Made by a program: the position numbers and the translations under genes
Assembly: GCF_014773385.1 (NCBI RefSeq)
Contig: NZ_JACXAI010000005.1
Span: 62,001 to 126,000 of the forward strand
DNA length: 64,000 nt
Reading direction: 5' to 3'
Source of the DNA: Metabacillus arenae
Lineage (GTDB): Bacteria; Bacillota; Bacilli; Bacillales; Bacillaceae
In this document: positions 25,046 to 32,918 of the stretch, one piece after another
How the letters are laid out: the number at the start of each line of letters is the position of its first letter
Numbering within the stretch: position 1 is the stretch's first letter
Notes under the pieces: generated by a model
What the model saw: the letters and a program-made list of their open reading frames with translations, nothing else
Told to the model about the DNA's origin: nothing
Databases searched by the model: none

Positions 25046-26560
25046 TTACAAGGTCATCATAAAGTCTCTAAACGCGCCTTGGCCTTCTTCATCTTGTTTA
25101 AACACTCCTGCATGCCCCAATATCTCGGCAAATACGTTACCCATTTCTTCTTTCAATACATTTAAACTATTTTCTGGTGTTAGTTGATGAGAATCTTTTA
25201 TTTTTCTTGCCCAGTCAAGATGCTTTGTAATTTCTTGGTTGTCTTCCATTTGCTTTTCAAAATCTTGTGAAACGAGAGCTTTTGCCACTAGATTCATTTC
25301 CTCTATTAAACGGCCCGGCAATACAGCGAGTCCCATTACTTCGATTAAACCGATATTCTCTTTTTTAATATGGTGAACCTCTTGATGAGGATGGAAAATA
25401 CCGAGTGGATGCTCTTCACTTGTTCGATTGTTTCTTAAAACAAGATCAAGCTCAAATACCCTCTCTCTCATTCTAGCAATTGGTGTGATCGTATTATGCG
25501 GTGTTTCACCCGTAAATGCAAAAACACCTATCCTTTGATCACTGTAAGCTCTCCATGCATTTAATATATAATCTGCTGCATGCAAAACCTCTTGTTTATC
25601 ATGACTCTGCAGGCGGATGACTGACATCGGCCATTTTACTATACCAGCAGAGACCTTAGGGAAATTGGATAACTCAAATGATTGTTCAATTCCCGCTTTA
25701 GCCATTGGAAACTCGTGATTTCCCCCTTGAAAATGATCATGGCTTAGGATAGAACCTCCAACGATCGGTAAGTCAGCATTTGACCCGAGAAAATAATGAG
25801 GATACTGCTCTACAAAATCCAGAAGTCGCTCAAATGTCTCTTTTGTAATACTCATTGGTTCATGCTTCCCTTTTAAGACAATACAATGCTCGTTGTAATA
25901 GACGTAAGGAGAAAATTGCAGGAACCACTGCTCTTCTTTTAATGTAACAGGGATGATACGATGGTTTTGTCTGGCAGGATGATTGACTCGTCCCCGATAT
26001 CCAACATTTTCTTTACATAACAGACAGTTTGGATAGTTTGCCTGCTTTAAATTTTTTGCTGCTGCAATAGCCTTTGGATCCTTTTCGGGTTTTGAGAGAT
26101 TGATCGTAATTTCCATTAATCCATAAAGAGTTTGTGAGTACCAATGTTGATTTTTGGCAATTCGGTCTGTGCGAATATAATGAACACCCTTTGAGTAATC
26201 ATAAAATGCTTTTGTAGCCGCTTCTGCTCCATTCGTTTTTTTCAAAGTGTCAAACCACCGTATCATTTCCGTTTGAGAAGGAACAAAGCATGCCATTAGC
26301 TTTGTGTCCAAAAGATCACGGTATGTGACGGTGTTCTCTTCCAAAAGGTCGTTTTCTGCTGCCCAATCCAGAATTTCTTCCAAAATTTCGACAGGTGTAT
26401 CTAACCTTTCTTGCGGCACTTGTATTGGATAAAAGTCGTCTAAATTCAATATTTCCATCAGCTTATTGCGAGTTAAATCGATGTCCCATTCCATGATTAA
26501 CTCTTTTTGCATCCCATACTGCAAAAGCCGTTCAATTTGTGTACTGATCTTCTTTAACAT
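25046..26560 (-). CDS. galT: UDP-glucose--hexose-1-phosphate uridylyltransferase, class II
   Basis: 504 aa from ATG 26560; the frame is open to 26593 but AGAGGTGAGG sits just before this ATG. It belongs to the firmicute class II GalT family (about 500 aa rather than 350), with LSHDHFQGG and NHPARQNHRIIP around the catalytic His region and a Cys pair LLCKENVG. It exchanges UMP between UDP-glucose and galactose-1-phosphate in the Leloir pathway. It follows galK by 77 nt in a minus-strand galKT operon; epimerase GalE is not encoded in this window. Confidence 0.94.
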   Translation of the reverse strand: MLKKISTQIERLLQYGMQKELIMEWDIDLTRNKLMEILNLDDFYPIQVPQERLDTPVEILEEILDWAAENDLLEENTVTYRDLLDTKLMACFVPSQTEMIRWFDTLKKTNGAEAATKAFYDYSKGVHYIRTDRIAKNQHWYSQTLYGLMEITINLSKPEKDPKAIAAAKNLKQANYPNCLLCKENVGYRGRVNHPARQNHRIIPVTLKEEQWFLQFSPYVYYNEHCIVLKGKHEPMSITKETFERLLDFVEQYPHYFLGSNADLPIVGGSILSHDHFQGGNHEFPMAKAGIEQSFELSNFPKVSAGIVKWPMSVIRLQSHDKQEVLHAADYILNAWRAYSDQRIGVFAFTGETPHNTITPIARMRERVFELDLVLRNNRTSEEHPLGIFHPHQEVHHIKKENIGLIEVMGLAVLPGRLIEEMNLVAKALVSQDFEKQMEDNQEITKHLDWARKIKDSHQLTPENSLNVLKEEMGNVFAEILGHAGVFKQDEEGQGAFRDFMMTL

Positions 26561-26637
26561 TTTCCTCACCTCTCCCAACCTAAATAAATCCAATTAACAG
26601 GTTATATCGCCGCCCAAAGCTAAGACTGGACAGTCAT

Positions 26638-27816
26638 CTATTTTTCGTCCTCATTTACTAATTCCCTTGCACCATCCCCAACCTCTACAACATAAAAATC
26701 TGCTTCCAAGCCAGTTTTCTCTGTATAAAGCTGGCTTATGTTGTTGATAAAAGATTCAATATGCTCGCTCTCTACAATACTAACTGTACAACCGCCAAAC
26801 CCTGCGCCAGTCATTCTTGAACCGATCACACCATGCTGCTTCCATGCTGATTCTACTAATGCATCAAGTTCATGGCCTGTTACCTCATAATCATTTTTCA
26901 ATGATACATGTGATTCATTCATAAGCTCTCCAAATGCCTTTAGCTCTCCTTCCTTTAAGTTCTTAACTGCTTTTATCGTTCGATCATTTTCATAAACCGC
27001 ATGCTTTGCCCGTTTTCGATCAATTTCGTTCCTAATAAGATGTTTGTATTTGTTAAATTCAGCTGGCGTCAGATCCCCTAAAGACTCAATTTTCAGCTCT
27101 GATTGCAAATCAGCTAACGCCCTGTCACATTCACTTCTTCTCTCATTATATTTAGAATCGGCCAGTGCTCTTCTCTTGTTTGTATTCGTTATCACAAGTT
27201 TTGCCTCGCCAAGCTGAAGCGGGCTGTATTCATATTGAAGAGTTTGACAGTTTAATAGAACGGCACTTTCTTGCTTCCCCATCCCAATTGCAAATTGATC
27301 CATAATTCCGCAGTTTACTCCGATAAAATGATTTTCAGCATATTGGCTTAATTTCACTAATTCCAGCTGATTAATTTTTAACTGAAACAATTCATTCACC
27401 ATAACAGCTGTTGCAAGCTCAATCGAAGCTGAAGAAGATAGACCGGCACCGTTTGGAATATTTCCATAAAATAAAGCATCAAACCCTTGAGGGATATTGA
27501 CTAATTTTTGAATTTCTTTTATAACCCCTTTAGGATAGTTAACCCAATCATGGTCTTTTTCAAATGCTAATTGCTGAAGATTTAATTGAATGATTCCCTT
27601 GTCCTCAAAATTTAGAGAATACATATTAATCATCTGATCATCTCTTGCTCTAACTACGACATAGGTACCTATGTTTAATGCACAGGGGAAGACATGACCG
27701 CCATTATAATCAGTATGCTCACCTATTAAATTCACTCGCCCTGGAGCAAAGAAAATTCGCACATTATCTTCCTGCTGAAACACTAGTTTGAATTTAGCCT
27801 TTAAATCATTAAACAT
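26638..27816 (-). CDS. galK: Galactokinase
   Basis: 392 aa GHMP kinase. The galactokinase signature GRVNLIGEHTDYNGG is at 26-40, the ATP-binding glycine loop IPNGAGLSSSAS at 120-131, the catalytic base D173 in CGIMDQF, and the third GHMP motif GAGFGGCTVS near residue 340. It phosphorylates galactose to galactose-1-phosphate, the GalT substrate. RBS GAGAGGGG precedes ATG. Promoter TTGTGC-N17-TAAAAT and a cre at its start point indicate CcpA control. The divergent AraC gene is the likely specific regulator. Confidence 0.96.
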   Translation of the reverse strand: MFNDLKAKFKLVFQQEDNVRIFFAPGRVNLIGEHTDYNGGHVFPCALNIGTYVVVRARDDQMINMYSLNFEDKGIIQLNLQQLAFEKDHDWVNYPKGVIKEIQKLVNIPQGFDALFYGNIPNGAGLSSSASIELATAVMVNELFQLKINQLELVKLSQYAENHFIGVNCGIMDQFAIGMGKQESAVLLNCQTLQYEYSPLQLGEAKLVITNTNKRRALADSKYNERRSECDRALADLQSELKIESLGDLTPAEFNKYKHLIRNEIDRKRAKHAVYENDRTIKAVKNLKEGELKAFGELMNESHVSLKNDYEVTGHELDALVESAWKQHGVIGSRMTGAGFGGCTVSIVESEHIESFINNISQLYTEKTGLEADFYVVEVGDGARELVNEDEK

Positions 27817-27848
27817 ACTAAAACCCCTCTCTTCTATTTGAAATTTGC

Positions 27849-27862
27849 TGCAACCGATTACA
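27849..27862 (-). promoter_or_regulatory. cre site at the galK transcription start
   Basis: TGTAATCGGTTGCA (minus-strand sense) fits the CcpA consensus exactly and lies just downstream of the -10 element, a position where CcpA blocks transcription. Confidence 0.65.
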
Positions 27863-27871
27863 TCTACTCAT

Positions 27872-27900
27872 ATTTTATAAACTTTGGTAGGATTGCACAA
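27872..27900 (-). promoter_or_regulatory. Candidate SigmaA promoter of galKT
   Basis: TTGTGC (27895-27900) and TAAAAT (27872-27877) with 17-bp spacing on the minus strand. The -35 is moderate, suggesting an activator such as the divergent AraC protein. Confidence 0.5.
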
Positions 27901-27948
27901 TGGTAAAAATAGATAGAGAAAAAGGTACTTTTTTGCTAAAGAGGGACC

Positions 27949-27977
27949 TTATCATCTTTTATCTATGATGTTATACT
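27949..27977 (+). promoter_or_regulatory. Candidate SigmaA promoter of the AraC gene
   Basis: TTATCA (27949-27954) and TATACT (27972-27977), 17 bp apart. A near-palindrome AAGTGAACGTTTACTT (28003-28018) lies between start point and gene and could be an operator. Confidence 0.5.
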
Positions 27978-28058
27978 GTCTTATAGAAGAAAATAAGGTT
28001 ACAAGTGAACGTTTACTTTTTTGCTTAGGTAAAAATAGAAGTGAGGAGGGTCATGAGG

Positions 28059-28937
28059 ATGAAAGAGAAGAAATTAGGGGCCTATGCTTTTCGATTTGCT
28101 GATCAGGCAATCAACTCGGTTGCTCAAATATGGTCAGTAGGATGGGATGAACAATCATCCCCAATTTACAATTGGAGCGGTTTGGAACGAAAGGATATTA
28201 ATAAATGTATTTTTCAATATACTTTGTCTGGTTATGGGAAAATCGATATCAATAACAAAACGTATAGAGTTCAGCCTGGGCAAGCTTTTATTGTGCATAG
28301 CCCTAGTGATTATCGCTATTATTTGCCTGATGAATCAGGAAAATGGGAGTTTCTCTACTTAACCTTATATGGCCATGAAGCTGAGAAATGCTGGAATTTC
28401 GTAAAAAAAAGAACAAATCAAGTGATTCGTATTCATCCAGAATCCTCTTTAATTCAATTACTAAAGCAAATATTAAGTGAGGCAACTAATAAAAAAATCA
28501 CCAACCCTTATCAAGGTTCAAGCTATGCGTATCAATTCATCATGGGGTTGTATGATTACCTTTCAAACATGGATCATATTATGGATGACTGGCCAGAATC
28601 CATTATCAGTGCTGTCTTATTTGCCAAAAACTGTTATCAGCAAGAGATCGGGCCAGAAGAAATGGCAGAAGCCTCAGGGCTATCCCGGTATCATTTTACT
28701 CGGGAATTTAAAAGGACAACCGGGCTGACTCCGATTCAATATTTGACAAAGATTCGTATTGAAAAAGCTGTTCAGCTTCTTCAAAATACAAAATACACGA
28801 TTGAAGAAATCGCGGTTTTTGTCGGCTACAATAATGCGAACTATTTAAACAAGGTTTTTCAAAAAGTAGTCGGCATGTCCCCTGGCAACGTTCGAAAGCA
28901 TCAAGGGGATATTTTAAGTAAGGATTTTTTTCTATAA
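28059..28937 (+). CDS. AraC-family transcriptional regulator (probable gal regulator)
   Basis: 292 aa from ATG 28059; AGGAGG sits nine bases before this ATG, whereas the upstream GTG overlaps the ribosome site. The N-terminal half is a cupin-like sugar-binding domain (GYGKIDINNKTYRVQPGQAF) and the C-terminal 100 residues are the double helix-turn-helix (MAEASGLSRYHFTREFKRTTG and IEEIAVFVGYNNANYLNKVFQKVVG). Divergent from galKT over a 240-bp region, so it probably activates galactose use; the ligand is inferred. Confidence 0.85.
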   Translation: MKEKKLGAYAFRFADQAINSVAQIWSVGWDEQSSPIYNWSGLERKDINKCIFQYTLSGYGKIDINNKTYRVQPGQAFIVHSPSDYRYYLPDESGKWEFLYLTLYGHEAEKCWNFVKKRTNQVIRIHPESSLIQLLKQILSEATNKKITNPYQGSSYAYQFIMGLYDYLSNMDHIMDDWPESIISAVLFAKNCYQQEIGPEEMAEASGLSRYHFTREFKRTTGLTPIQYLTKIRIEKAVQLLQNTKYTIEEIAVFVGYNNANYLNKVFQKVVGMSPGNVRKHQGDILSKDFFL

Positions 28938-29071
28938 AGAGAGAATTACCGTATACCGCTTAAGGTAAGGAATACAGACTATAAGCAATACCTATCTTAA
29001 GCTTAGTCTGTGTTGAATAATGGCAAGGTCAACATTCTTTTTATGGGTAGATTCTAATATTTTCCTAATAG

Positions 29072-29332
29072 TCATTTGTTTTCGTGCAAATCAATTGTTA
29101 ATGACCCTTTAGGGTGCATGATGGTCATGGTCGTTCCAGGCATCATCATGTTTTCAAGAATGTCTTTTGATATTTGCAGAGCTAGTTCCATTCTTACTAG
29201 CTTTTCTTCCTCTTTAGTTGAAAGGACAAATTGCTCTTTTGCTTGCTCAGCAGCAAGCTCTAACACTTTTTCGTGTTGACGGGCAATTTGTTCGTAAATT
29301 TCATCGTAAAGCTCTTCTATTTGCTTTTCCAT
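29072..29332 (-). CDS. Small helical protein of unknown function
   Basis: 86 aa from ATG 29332, chosen for the GGGTGGG upstream; the ATG at 29353 has no site. It is an almost continuous charged helix (MEKQIEELYDEIYEQIARQHEKV ... heptad spacing suggests coiled coil), then EEEKLVRMELALQISKDILENMM and a short beta tail TTMTIMHPKGSLTIDLHENK. I do not recognise the family. It stands alone, convergent to the AraC gene. Confidence 0.55.
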   Translation of the reverse strand: MEKQIEELYDEIYEQIARQHEKVLELAAEQAKEQFVLSTKEEEKLVRMELALQISKDILENMMMPGTTMTIMHPKGSLTIDLHENK

Positions 29333-29479
29333 TTTTCCCACCCAGACTTTCATTCTTATATGATAAAAGAAAGTGCAAGCACTTTAATCAGGCTAGGACA
29401 GGCTAGCCGTATAAGCTTGAAAAAGATTTTGCACTTTTATACGTTAAATACCTATTAATAACTTGATATTTCTGTTCCA

Positions 29480-29508
29480 ACAGTAAGAAAATTACTGTTT
29501 TTATTTTC
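29480..29508 (+). terminator. Hairpin with T-rich tail upstream of the PTS promoter
   Basis: ACAGTAA/TTACTGT (29480-29486 and 29492-29498) followed by TTTTTATTTT. It may insulate the PTS promoter from readthrough; no plus-strand gene ends nearby (AraC ends 540 nt upstream). Confidence 0.45.
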
Positions 29509-29553
29509 CCATATTGGAAACATTAATTCAAAAGCAATTTTAAAAATTTTTAA

Positions 29554-29591
29554 TGCAAACGATTGCACTTTTCAAGACAAAGTGGTACTAT
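29554..29591 (+). promoter_or_regulatory. SigmaA promoter with overlapping cre, PTS operon
   Basis: The cre TGCAAACGATTGCA (29554-29567) fits the consensus exactly and overlaps the -35 TTGCAC (29563-29568). A 17-bp spacer leads to -10 TACTAT (29586-29591). CcpA binding would compete with polymerase. Confidence 0.65.
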
Positions 29592-29597
29592 TCTCTT

Positions 29598-29912
29598 ATC
29601 AAAATGATATAAGTCCTTCTTCGCGAGCAGGAACCTTTATGACGTAAGTTGTGAGGAATCGTAAGAGTCCGAATTGTTAGAACCAACCTTCAGTGAGGAT
29701 GAAAAACTTACGCTGACGAATAGTTTCGCTTTATCTAAATTTTAGAAGTTGTAAGAAAGAAGACTAAGCTTCAATTGACATTAGCTAAATATACTAGTTA
29801 ACTCGCTATGATCAACTGTTTTATTGTCATTCTTTCAAGCTAGTTGGCTTCGTGTTAAACGACAATGTTAGTTTTGTATGTAAGCCCATACACAAAGGGA
29901 GGAAATATAAAG
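29598..29912 (+). other. Long structured 5' leader of the PTS operon
   Basis: About 315 nt separate the predicted start from the ATG. GTAAGTT (29645-29651) can pair with AACTTAC (29706-29712) to close a 54-nt region, and a small TCCT/AGGA hairpin around a CGCGAG loop precedes it. No T-box, RAT or known riboswitch motif is recognisable to me. Confidence 0.35.
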
Positions 29913-31550
29913 ATGAAGAAGCTGTTCTCATTTGATTTTTGGCAAAAGTTTGGTAAAGCTTTAATGGTAGTTGTAGCTGTAATGCCAGCTGCTGGAATTA
30001 TGATTTCATTAGGAAAACTAGTTGCCATGATAGGTGGTGATATCACTCTTGTGCAAACGATTGCTCGAGTGATAGAAGACATCGGTTGGGCGGTTATTAC
30101 AAATTTGCACATTTTATTTGCCGTTGCAATTGGGGGATCATGGGCTAAAGAACGTGCAGGCGGTGCATTTGCCGCTTTGATTGCATTTATCCTGATTAAT
30201 CGAATCACTGGAGCGATTTTCGGTGTAAACAGTGCCATGTTGAGTGACCCAAATGCTACTGTAAACTCATTCTTTGGACAAAAACTGGCTGTTCAAGATT
30301 ACTTTACTTCCATTTTAGGAGCCCCTGCTTTAAACATGGGGGTTTTCGTCGGTATCATCTCCGGTTTTATCGGAGCAAATCTTTTTAATAAGTACTATAA
30401 CTTTGACAAGCTTCCAGACGCTCTTTCCTTTTTTAACGGAAAACGGTTTGTTCCGTTTGCTGTAATCGGCGGGTCAGTCATCGCAGCTGTTGTTCTTTCA
30501 CTTGTATGGCCTTTTATTCAAGGACTGCTTAATGATTTCGGTAAATGGATTGCATCCTCCCGTGACACGGCACCAGTCATTGCTCCATTTGTTTTTGGTG
30601 CTTTGGAGCGTCTGCTGCTGCCATTTGGACTTCACCATATGCTAACCGTTCCGATGAACTACACGGAGCTTGGCGGAACATATGAAATATTAACTGGACC
30701 TAATGCCGGGTCAACTGTTTCCGGGCAAGATCCACTTTGGTTAGCATGGATTGCTGATTTAAACAATTTTTTAGCTGCCGGTGATACAGCCAGCTATAAC
30801 CAATTATTAAATGATGTCACTCCTGCCCGCTTTAAAGTTGGACAAATGATTTTATCTTGGGCATCTTTAATAGGAATTGCTTTTGCGATGTACCGTAATG
30901 TTGATAAAGAAAAACGTAAGAAGTACAAATCGATGTTCTTATCTGCTGGACTTGCCGTATTTTTAACAGGGGTAACCGAGCCAATCGAGTTTATGTTTAT
31001 GTTTGCAGCTCCGGTTTTATATGTTATTTATGCAATCACGACTGGCTTAGCGTTTGCGATTGTAGACCTTGTTGACGTTCGCGTTCACGCTTTTGGTGTG
31101 ATTGAGCTTATTACCCGGGCACCGATGATTATTAAAGCAGGACTTTGGCTGGATCTACTAAACTTCATTATTGCATGCTTGGTTTTCTTTGGATTAAATT
31201 TTGGAATCGCAAACTTTATGATTAAAAGGTTTAATTTCCCAACTCCAGGACGTAACGGCAACTATATTGATTTAGAAGGTTCTTCTGAATCAAAAGGAAA
31301 TGTAAAGGACGGTTCTTTAGCTCCTGCCATTATTGAAATGCTTGGCGGTCAAGAAAATATTGCTGATGTAGATGCGTGTATGACACGTCTGCGTGTAACA
31401 GTTAAAGATACAAGCCTTGTTGCTCCAGAAAGCCAATGGAAGGAAAATGGCGCAATGGGTCTTGTTCTAAGAGATAAAGGTGTTCAAGCAATTTACGGGC
31501 CAAAAGCTGATGTGATAAAATCAGATGTTCAAGATTTGCTGGGGTTTTAG
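29913..31550 (+). CDS. PTS transporter subunit IIBC (glucose/maltose superfamily)
   Basis: 545 aa from ATG 29913; GGGAGGAAATATAAAG precedes it, and the longer frame from 29865 lacks a site. The IIC domain (1-440) has about ten membrane spans and the substrate motif GVTEPIEF at 353-360. The IIB domain (about 465-545) carries the phosphorylation cysteine C489 in ADVDACMTRLRV. It imports and phosphorylates a sugar using P from a separate IIA (not encoded here; a general IIA-Glc is assumed). Sequence type is the MalX/MalP-like branch, so an alpha-glucoside is plausible but unproven. Co-transcribed with the EEP hydrolase, and controlled by the cre at its promoter. Confidence 0.85.
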   Translation: MKKLFSFDFWQKFGKALMVVVAVMPAAGIMISLGKLVAMIGGDITLVQTIARVIEDIGWAVITNLHILFAVAIGGSWAKERAGGAFAALIAFILINRITGAIFGVNSAMLSDPNATVNSFFGQKLAVQDYFTSILGAPALNMGVFVGIISGFIGANLFNKYYNFDKLPDALSFFNGKRFVPFAVIGGSVIAAVVLSLVWPFIQGLLNDFGKWIASSRDTAPVIAPFVFGALERLLLPFGLHHMLTVPMNYTELGGTYEILTGPNAGSTVSGQDPLWLAWIADLNNFLAAGDTASYNQLLNDVTPARFKVGQMILSWASLIGIAFAMYRNVDKEKRKKYKSMFLSAGLAVFLTGVTEPIEFMFMFAAPVLYVIYAITTGLAFAIVDLVDVRVHAFGVIELITRAPMIIKAGLWLDLLNFIIACLVFFGLNFGIANFMIKRFNFPTPGRNGNYIDLEGSSESKGNVKDGSLAPAIIEMLGGQENIADVDACMTRLRVTVKDTSLVAPESQWKENGAMGLVLRDKGVQAIYGPKADVIKSDVQDLLGF

Positions 31551-31552
31551 AG

Positions 31553-32344
31553 ATGAAACTTCTTACATTGAATTGCCATTCCTGGCAGGAAGAAAATCAG
31601 TTAGCAAAAATACGCTACTTAGCTGAAACTATTAAAGAAAACAGCTATGATGTGATTGCGCTCCAAGAAGTAAGTCAATTAATCAAGTCAGAGCTTGCAA
31701 CTGAAAATCTAAAAACAGATAACTTTGGATTGCTTTTGCTAAAGGAGCTTGAAAAGCTGGGTATTAAAGAATATCAGCTGGTGTGGGATGCAGCACATAT
31801 CGGCTATGATATTTACGAAGAAGGCCTAGCTATTCTTACAAAACACCCTATTGTCCAACAGGAATCATTTTTCATAAGCCAATCAGAGGACGTTTCCTTT
31901 TGGAAAGCCCGGAAAATTGTAAAGGTAGTCATCTCCTATCAGAGCAAAGAAATCTCTTTTTATTCCTGCCATCTCGGATGGTGGAATGATGAGGAAGAAC
32001 CATTTAAGCAGCAAGCTGACAGGATAATGAAGGATATAACGTCTACTAAGCTCTCTATTTTAATGGGCGACTTTAATAACAATGCTTATATCCGAAATGA
32101 AGGCTACGACTACCTTATACAACAAGGTTTATATGATACGTATGATTTAGCGAAAGAAAAGGACTCCGGCATAACTGTTAAAGGGAAAATAGCAGGTTGG
32201 GATGAAAATATGCAAGATCTGCGGATTGATCTGATTTTAATGAATCAACCTTTAAAAACAGCCTCATCAAGGGTCATATTTAATGGCGTGAACTATAATG
32301 TGATCTCTGATCATTTTGGGGTCGAAGTGGTGTTGGATATATAA
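31553..32344 (+). CDS. Endonuclease/exonuclease/phosphatase (EEP) family hydrolase
   Basis: 263 aa without signal peptide. EEP-fold residues: TLNCHSW near the N-terminus, catalytic metal ligand E39 in IALQEVS, YSCHLGWW, MGDFNN (Asp/Asn pair) and the terminal SDHFGVEV (Asp/His). The family includes sphingomyelinase-like phosphodiesterases, DNases and sugar-phosphate or cyclic-phosphate hydrolases. It starts 2 nt after the PTS stop, so it is translationally coupled; a role in processing the imported phosphorylated compound is plausible. The pairing of PTS IIBC with an EEP protein is also known to me from streptococci, without an assigned function. Confidence 0.8.
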   Translation: MKLLTLNCHSWQEENQLAKIRYLAETIKENSYDVIALQEVSQLIKSELATENLKTDNFGLLLLKELEKLGIKEYQLVWDAAHIGYDIYEEGLAILTKHPIVQQESFFISQSEDVSFWKARKIVKVVISYQSKEISFYSCHLGWWNDEEEPFKQQADRIMKDITSTKLSILMGDFNNNAYIRNEGYDYLIQQGLYDTYDLAKEKDSGITVKGKIAGWDENMQDLRIDLILMNQPLKTASSRVIFNGVNYNVISDHFGVEVVLDI

Positions 32345-32361
32345 AAAGACGCGAGCATAAG

Positions 32362-32410
32362 AATGCCGTCAGAAAGGTTGTTATTTAATCTTTTTGACGG
32401 CATTGTTTAT
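32362..32410 (+). terminator. Probable terminator of the PTS-EEP operon
   Basis: AATGCCGTCA (32362-32371) and TGACGGCATT (32395-32404) form a 10-bp stem with inner GAAAG/CTTTT pairing. The T run after it is short (GTTTAT), so efficiency is uncertain. Confidence 0.5.
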
Positions 32411-32471
32411 ATTTGGGGTCTGCTGGGTAACGACCCACCCTTTAACACAGCTTTAATTAACTTAAGTTTTA

Positions 32472-32726
32472 TCAAACCACTCTCAAGTACCCAATCTTGT
32501 TACATTCTAAAGCAACCCAAACTTCCCCGTTTTGGTCACATGAAATGCCATGAGATTCTGCTCGTTGTGTAGGAATATCAAATTCTATTATCTTTCTATC
32601 AATTGAAGAAATACGTCCTATCTTATTTGCTCCCCATTCAGAAAACCATAATTCCTCTTCTTTGCCGCTGGTTATAGCATGTGGACGCGCGTTTGGAGTT
32701 GAAATTGCATATTCGCTAATCTCCCC
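32472..32726 (-). pseudogene. vgb: Decayed virginiamycin B lyase (streptogramin lyase) C-terminal fragment
   Basis: 84 codons ending in TGA match the beta-propeller repeats of Vgb: EISEYAISTPNARPHAIT, LWFSEWGANKIGRIS, EFDIPTQRAESHGI and VWVALECNKIGYL. Complete Vgb is about 295 aa, so roughly three quarters of the gene is lost and no start or ribosome site is present. Functional Vgb linearises type B streptogramins. A short plus-strand frame with an HTH-like look abuts the broken end, suggesting a deletion junction. Confidence 0.75.
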
Positions 32727-32734
32727 AGTTTACT

Positions 32735-32830
32735 GTAATAGAAATAGCTAGCATAATTGAAGAAACACCAAATTTAGTTCGTAATTGGATGAAACAGTTT
32801 AGAAGATTTCATACCTCTCAAAAAGAATAA
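32735..32830 (+). pseudogene. Short gene fragment next to the vgb remnant
   Basis: Thirty-one codons to a TAA encode IEIASIIEETPNLVRNWMKQF and RRFHTSQKE, resembling a C-terminal helix-turn-helix of a sigma-like or DNA-binding protein. There is no start or ribosome site. Family uncertain. Confidence 0.25.
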
Positions 32831-32918
32831 GTCCGATTCCAACGTATTCCGAAGATTTACTTACATAAATTATTGTGAAAAATAAGAGAACGCAAACAAT
32901 CAGCGTTCTCCCATTTTA

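Noticed and set aside
24786-25187. 133-codon plus-strand frame across parS and the galT end
   Set aside because: It overlaps galT antisense, a decayed repeat and parS, and has no coding character of its own.
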